Assembly (NCBI GenBank): GCA_964581175.1 | Contig: CAZONI010000075.1 | Coordinates: forward strand, 1-17,351 | Reading direction: 5' to 3' | Source: B46-G9 sp964581175 | Lineage (GTDB): Bacteria > Desulfobacterota > DSM-4660 > Desulfatiglandales > Desulfatiglandaceae | DNA length: 17,351 bases | Shown here: one piece after another, positions 14,443 through 17,351 of the stretch | Numbering within the stretch: the stretch's first letter is position 1 | How the letters are laid out: each line of letters opens with the position of its first letter | Made by a program: the position numbers and the translations under genes | Notes under the pieces: generated by a model | The model's database searches: none | Told to the model about the DNA's origin: nothing | The model's input: only the letters and a program-made list of their open reading frames with translations

Positions 14443-14601
14443 ATGGCAAATTGTGGAGACATGAAGAAGGGGGATCTTTTCGTGTGTAAGACCTGCGGTC
14501 TTGAATTGACCGTCTCCAAGGCCTGTTCCTGTGGCTCAGGGGGTAAAGAGGCATGCACTGTACCCCTCCAATGCTGCGGCAAGGATATGGTCAAGAAGTA
14601 G
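14443..14601 (+). CDS. Eight-cysteine desulforedoxin-like peptide
   Basis: A 52-residue protein with 8 cysteines at 4, 15, 18, 28, 30, 38, 44 and 45. The frame GDLFVCKTCGLELTV ... QCCGKDMVKK matches desulforedoxin, whose iron is held by CxxC near the start and CC near the end. Desulforedoxin is about 36 residues; here an insert with CSCGSGGKEAC and an N-terminal MANC add four further cysteines. It probably binds iron or zinc and carries electrons in the cytoplasm. ATG 14443 follows GGAGG at ideal spacing, one of the best sites in the window. It opens a same-strand cluster with the AhpF-like reductase and a coiled-coil protein, fitting a thiol or peroxide redox chain. Partner assignment is inference. 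Confidence 0.8.
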   Translation: MANCGDMKKGDLFVCKTCGLELTVSKACSCGSGGKEACTVPLQCCGKDMVKK

Positions 14602-14775
14602 CCGACGACATTTTGAAAGTCTCCGGTTCCACCGACAATGCGGCGGCGGCGGGTGGAGGAGTGTCTCTTGTTGAGGAGAGGATTCATCCGTGAAAAATCA
14701 GGCTAAGCGCTCGATGGAAGTCCGGGGAACCAAGTGCGCGCATGAGGGAGGTGAATCTTCCGGACGGAGATAACC

Positions 14776-16434
14776 ATGAAAGGTGATGACTACGGATGGG
14801 ATGAAGGCAAGAAAAGCGAGGCATGGGAAGTCGAGCGGGAATTAAGAAAAACCTTCGATCGGATGACAAACAAGGTCTCCCTCCTTCTTTTTACAAGCCC
14901 CACTAAGAATGAACCCTTCAACGAAGCAACACGGCAAATCATCCGCGGCATACGACAATTGACCGACAAGGTCGATCTGCTGGAGTTCGACCTTAATCAT
15001 AAGATGGCACAGAAATGGAACGCAGAGCGGTCGCCTACCCTCCTTTTCGGTCCGGAGAGATATCATATCCGGTGGCTGGGTGCCCCTGCAGGGGAGGAAG
15101 TGCGTACCTTTGTACAGGCACTGATCATGATGGGGCAGGGAACAACGAGTCTCGAGGAGCAGGCCAGGAAGATCCTGGAGAGAATAGAAGAACCGCGTCA
15201 TATTAAGCTTTTTGTCAGCCCGACGTGTCCCTACTGCCCGCAACAGGCTGTTAACGCACTGATGGCAGCTATTGAGAAACCCGAAACGGTTTCGCTTGAA
15301 ATCATCGACATACTCGCGAATCCGGACCTGGCCGACGAATATTCGGCACAGAGTGTGCCGCAGACCTTCTCCGACGACATCCTCATTGCCCAAGGCGCCC
15401 AGCCGGTAGAACTTTTCATGCTGTCACTCGACAGGCTGGAGGAACAGAGCTTCTTCATCCCCGACGACGATGCAGAGGAAATTGAGGCGGACCTCGTGAT
15501 TGTGGGAGGAGGCCCGGCCGGACTTACCGCCGGGATATACGGAGCCCGAAGCGGGCTGAATTCGGCAATCGTCGAGAAGGACACGCTTGGAGGGCAGATC
15601 GCCATCACCCCCTTCGTTGAAAATTATCCCGGTGTGAGCCAGGCAGGGGGGAAAACCCTGGTGGACCTGATGGTGAGCCATGCCCTGGAATACTGCAGGA
15701 TTTTTCAGGGCGAAGAGGTAATGGACATAAAGACCGGAAAGCCTCTCGTGGTGATAACCAACAAGAGACGCTTCATCGTCAGGACAGTTCTCCTGGCAAC
15801 GGGAGCAAAACACCGCCATCTCGATGTATCCGGAGAATCCCGCCTTTCCGGTCATGGGGTCAGCTACTGCAGTGCCTGTGACGGCCCTCTTTTTCGGGGG
15901 CGAAAGGTGATTATGGTGGGCGGTGGAAACAGTGCGGTTACCGAAGCCCTTCACCTCAAGAATATCGGCGTTGACGTTACCCTCGTCCACCGCAGGGATA
16001 CTCTCAGGGCACAGGAACAGCTCGTCAGCAATCTCAGGTCCAACCAAATCCCCGTGTTGTTCAATACGGAAGTACAGGAAATCAGGGGGAAAGACCGGGT
16101 GACCGAGGTCGTACTCCATGACAACAAAGCCAGGAAGGACAAGAAAATGGAAGTGAACGGCGTTTTTATTGCCGTGGGTTACGAACCTGCCGTCGCGTTG
16201 GCACAGAAAATCGGCGTCGAACTCACCCCGGAAGGCTACATTCGACATGACTCCCGCCACCGGACCAATATTCCCGGCGTTTACTCTGCCGGGGACATAG
16301 AGGGCGGATACAAGCAGATCGTAACGGCGGCGGGCCAGGGCGCCGAGGCGGCCCTTTCCATCTTTGAAGATCTCGTCAATCCGTACTGGAGAAAAGAGAC
16401 CGCTGAAGAGCAGCTGAAAACAAACCAGAAATGA
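14776..16434 (+). CDS. AhpF/thioredoxin reductase-like FAD disulfide reductase with tandem thioredoxin-fold N-terminus
   Basis: A 552-residue flavoprotein with AhpF-like layout. Residues ~20-125 are a thioredoxin fold without a CxxC. Residues ~130-225 are a second, glutaredoxin-like fold with active C151-P-Y-C154 in SPTCPYCPQQ. Residues 235-540 form a thioredoxin reductase: FAD motif VIVGGGPAGL (from 242), redox C365-S-A-C368-D, NAD(P) motif VGGGNSA (381-387), HRRDTLRA favouring NADPH, and GVYSAGDIEGG with QIVTAAGQGAEAA. The CPYC differs from the CHNC of enteric AhpF and resembles protein-disulfide-oxidoreductase fusions. It should pass electrons from NAD(P)H to a peroxiredoxin, or to the Cys-rich peptide beside it. 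No ahpC is in view. Start 14776 has GGACGGAG upstream. It is 21 bases before the next gene. Confidence 0.92.
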   Translation: MKGDDYGWDEGKKSEAWEVERELRKTFDRMTNKVSLLLFTSPTKNEPFNEATRQIIRGIRQLTDKVDLLEFDLNHKMAQKWNAERSPTLLFGPERYHIRWLGAPAGEEVRTFVQALIMMGQGTTSLEEQARKILERIEEPRHIKLFVSPTCPYCPQQAVNALMAAIEKPETVSLEIIDILANPDLADEYSAQSVPQTFSDDILIAQGAQPVELFMLSLDRLEEQSFFIPDDDAEEIEADLVIVGGGPAGLTAGIYGARSGLNSAIVEKDTLGGQIAITPFVENYPGVSQAGGKTLVDLMVSHALEYCRIFQGEEVMDIKTGKPLVVITNKRRFIVRTVLLATGAKHRHLDVSGESRLSGHGVSYCSACDGPLFRGRKVIMVGGGNSAVTEALHLKNIGVDVTLVHRRDTLRAQEQLVSNLRSNQIPVLFNTEVQEIRGKDRVTEVVLHDNKARKDKKMEVNGVFIAVGYEPAVALAQKIGVELTPEGYIRHDSRHRTNIPGVYSAGDIEGGYKQIVTAAGQGAEAALSIFEDLVNPYWRKETAEEQLKTNQK

Positions 16435-16455
16435 CCAATCATGGAGGAGGACTCG

Positions 16456-16749
16456 ATGGACGTTAAGACTTTTTGCGTGGATTTAAGAGGCGAGATGACG
16501 GAATGGAAGGCGAAAACCAATGATCTCATCAGGGAACTGGATAGGCGGTCTCCGAGTGACAAGGCCAGCGCATCCGGTTCGATCGATGATCTTGGCCGCA
16601 TGATTGATGAGATAGAGAAAAGAATCGACCGGCTCGAAGATCAATGCCCCGCGGATTGGGATTCTGAAAGGGTCGAATTGGGAGAAATGGTTGCTGATCT
16701 GAAAGAGAAGTGGGGTGAAACAGCGGCCATGTCTCCGGACGATTTTTGA
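16456..16749 (+). CDS. Small acidic coiled-coil protein
   Basis: A 97-residue protein of unknown function. MDVKTFCVDLRGEMTEWKAK is followed by a Ser-rich linker and a heptad-rich segment, DDLGRMIDEIEKRIDRLEDQ, then VELGEMVADLKEKWGE and an acidic end. This predicts two helices or a coiled coil, with no membrane segment. ATG 16456 has GGAGGAGG eight bases upstream; an in-frame ATG at 16441 would use those bases as codons. It lies 21 bases after the AhpF-like gene and is very likely co-transcribed with it. Small helical proteins of this kind often accompany redox or stress operons in Desulfobacterota, but I cannot name a family. Confidence 0.78.
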   Translation: MDVKTFCVDLRGEMTEWKAKTNDLIRELDRRSPSDKASASGSIDDLGRMIDEIEKRIDRLEDQCPADWDSERVELGEMVADLKEKWGETAAMSPDDF

Positions 16750-17103
16750 CGGCAGGCACCCCTGGTTTCAGATGCGTCATCCATGACCCTGCTAATCTCC
16801 CCTGTTCAGCTGCACACCCTATCCTCACATCCCCTATGTGCTGAGCCGATGGTTCGCTTCAGCGGGTCCCCATAGAACCGGCACGGGCCCCAATCCCTCT
16901 CAAATCTCCAGTATACCTTTCTTTTTCATGCGTCAACCGAAAGACCTGCTCGTCCGCCGCCGGTACGTTATCCCGAAACTCAAGGATTCGGAACGGTCTT
17001 CTTTTCCTTTACTTTCCGGCGGCAACGTGTTAAAAAAAAATCCAACGGCAAGCACAGGGGATGGCCCCATTCAGAAACGATCGGTTCGGATCGGGATTTC
17101 ACG
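16750..17103. other. Intergenic region before the NarL-type regulator
   Basis: I see no gene, strong hairpin or repeat in these 354 bases. A run of nine A lies at about 17033-17041. The only open frame (from 16838) is not protein-like and lacks a ribosome site. The region presumably carries the promoter of the response regulator gene. Confidence 0.4.
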
Positions 17104-17351
17104 ATGCAAAAAAAGACAAGGATCGTTCTCGTAGAGGATCACACCATTTTGAGACACGGTTTACGGTCGTTACTTACCGCAAGCGGAACCATGGAGGTGG
17201 TGGGTGAAGCGGGTGATGGGGTGAATGCCATTCGCTGCGTCGCCGATACTCAACCCGAGCTCGTCCTGCTCGATCTGAATATGCCGAAGATGGATGGAAT
17301 CTCCGTCATCCTGGAGATAAAGAAACGTTACCCCAAAACGAAAATGGTCGC
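17104..17351 (+). CDS. Response regulator, NarL/FixJ-type receiver (N-terminal part)
   Basis: Partial gene running off the right edge; 82 residues are visible. The receiver begins IVLVEDHTILRHGLRSLL, with acidic pair E11-D12, then VVGEAGDGVNAIRCV and phosphoacceptor D57 in LVLLDLNMPKMDGI. EDHTILRHGL and VVGEAGDG are the signature of the NarL family, in which a LuxR-type helix-turn-helix would be expected beyond the window. ATG 17104 is the only sensible start, with a weak GGGAT upstream. The output domain is inferred, not seen. Confidence 0.85.
   Translation, partial: MQKKTRIVLVEDHTILRHGLRSLLTASGTMEVVGEAGDGVNAIRCVADTQPELVLLDLNMPKMDGISVILEIKKRYPKTKMV

Noticed and set aside
14690..14773. 27-codon GTG-started frame ending two bases before the AhpF-like start
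   Set aside because: GAGGAG lies upstream and the position suits a leader peptide, but nothing in the composition suggests function; too short to support alone.
15424..16260. 278-residue open frame on the minus strand
   Set aside because: It is antisense to the AhpF-like reductase, whose motifs are unambiguous, and has no family features of its own.
1..17351. CRISPR arrays, tRNA or rRNA genes, transposase or integrase genes
   Set aside because: No regularly spaced direct repeats, cloverleaf sequences, rRNA signatures or recombinase motifs were seen on either strand.

Overview
The window looks like chromosome of an anaerobic, sulfate-reducer-like bacterium of the Desulfobacterota (former Deltaproteobacteria). 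This is an inference from gene content: a desulforedoxin-like peptide, a rubrerythrin-type protein, a flavocytochrome-c-type FAD reductase, menaquinone-type UbiA and UbiE enzymes, and many short palindromic repeats. No rRNA, tRNA, CRISPR array, transposase or integrase was found.

Layout. (1) Positions 1-2916: the start of a quinone oxidoreductase gene, then a soluble FAD-dependent fumarate-reductase-like gene enclosed by two diverged copies, in opposite orientation, of a ~520 bp sequence (arms at 233-757 and 2399-2916). Each arm carries a tiny gene for a highly basic protein. (2) Positions 2917-5540, all minus strand: an MBL-fold hydrolase, cysQ, and a rubrerythrin-like gene that lacks the middle of the normal protein. 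(3) Positions 5541-7919: a repeat-rich spacer with a 124 bp palindromic element, then a secreted PEBP/YbhB protein convergent with an NCS2-type permease. (4) Positions 7920-10021: a UbiA prenyltransferase followed by a cytochrome-b5-like/DUF2231 membrane protein. (5) Positions 10143-13068, minus strand: a single-domain response regulator, a small BRO/KilA-like protein, and a two-gene ABC-2 exporter whose genes overlap by ATGA. (6) Positions 13310-16749, plus strand: a UbiE-type quinone methyltransferase, a spacer full of inverted repeats, and a three-gene cluster of a Cys-rich desulforedoxin-like peptide, an AhpF/thioredoxin-reductase-like flavoprotein and a small coiled-coil protein. (7) The window ends inside a NarL-type response regulator.

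How the genes may work together. UbiA, the b5/DUF2231 protein, UbiE and the quinone oxidoreductase fit membrane quinone metabolism. The Cys-rich peptide, the AhpF-like reductase and the short rubrerythrin fit peroxide defence in an anaerobe, with CysQ in sulfate-assimilation or nucleotide clean-up. The most unusual items are the large inverted duplication with its paired micro-genes, the half-size rubrerythrin, the eight-cysteine desulforedoxin relative beside a disulfide reductase, and an NCS2 carrier that has lost the family's signature residues.
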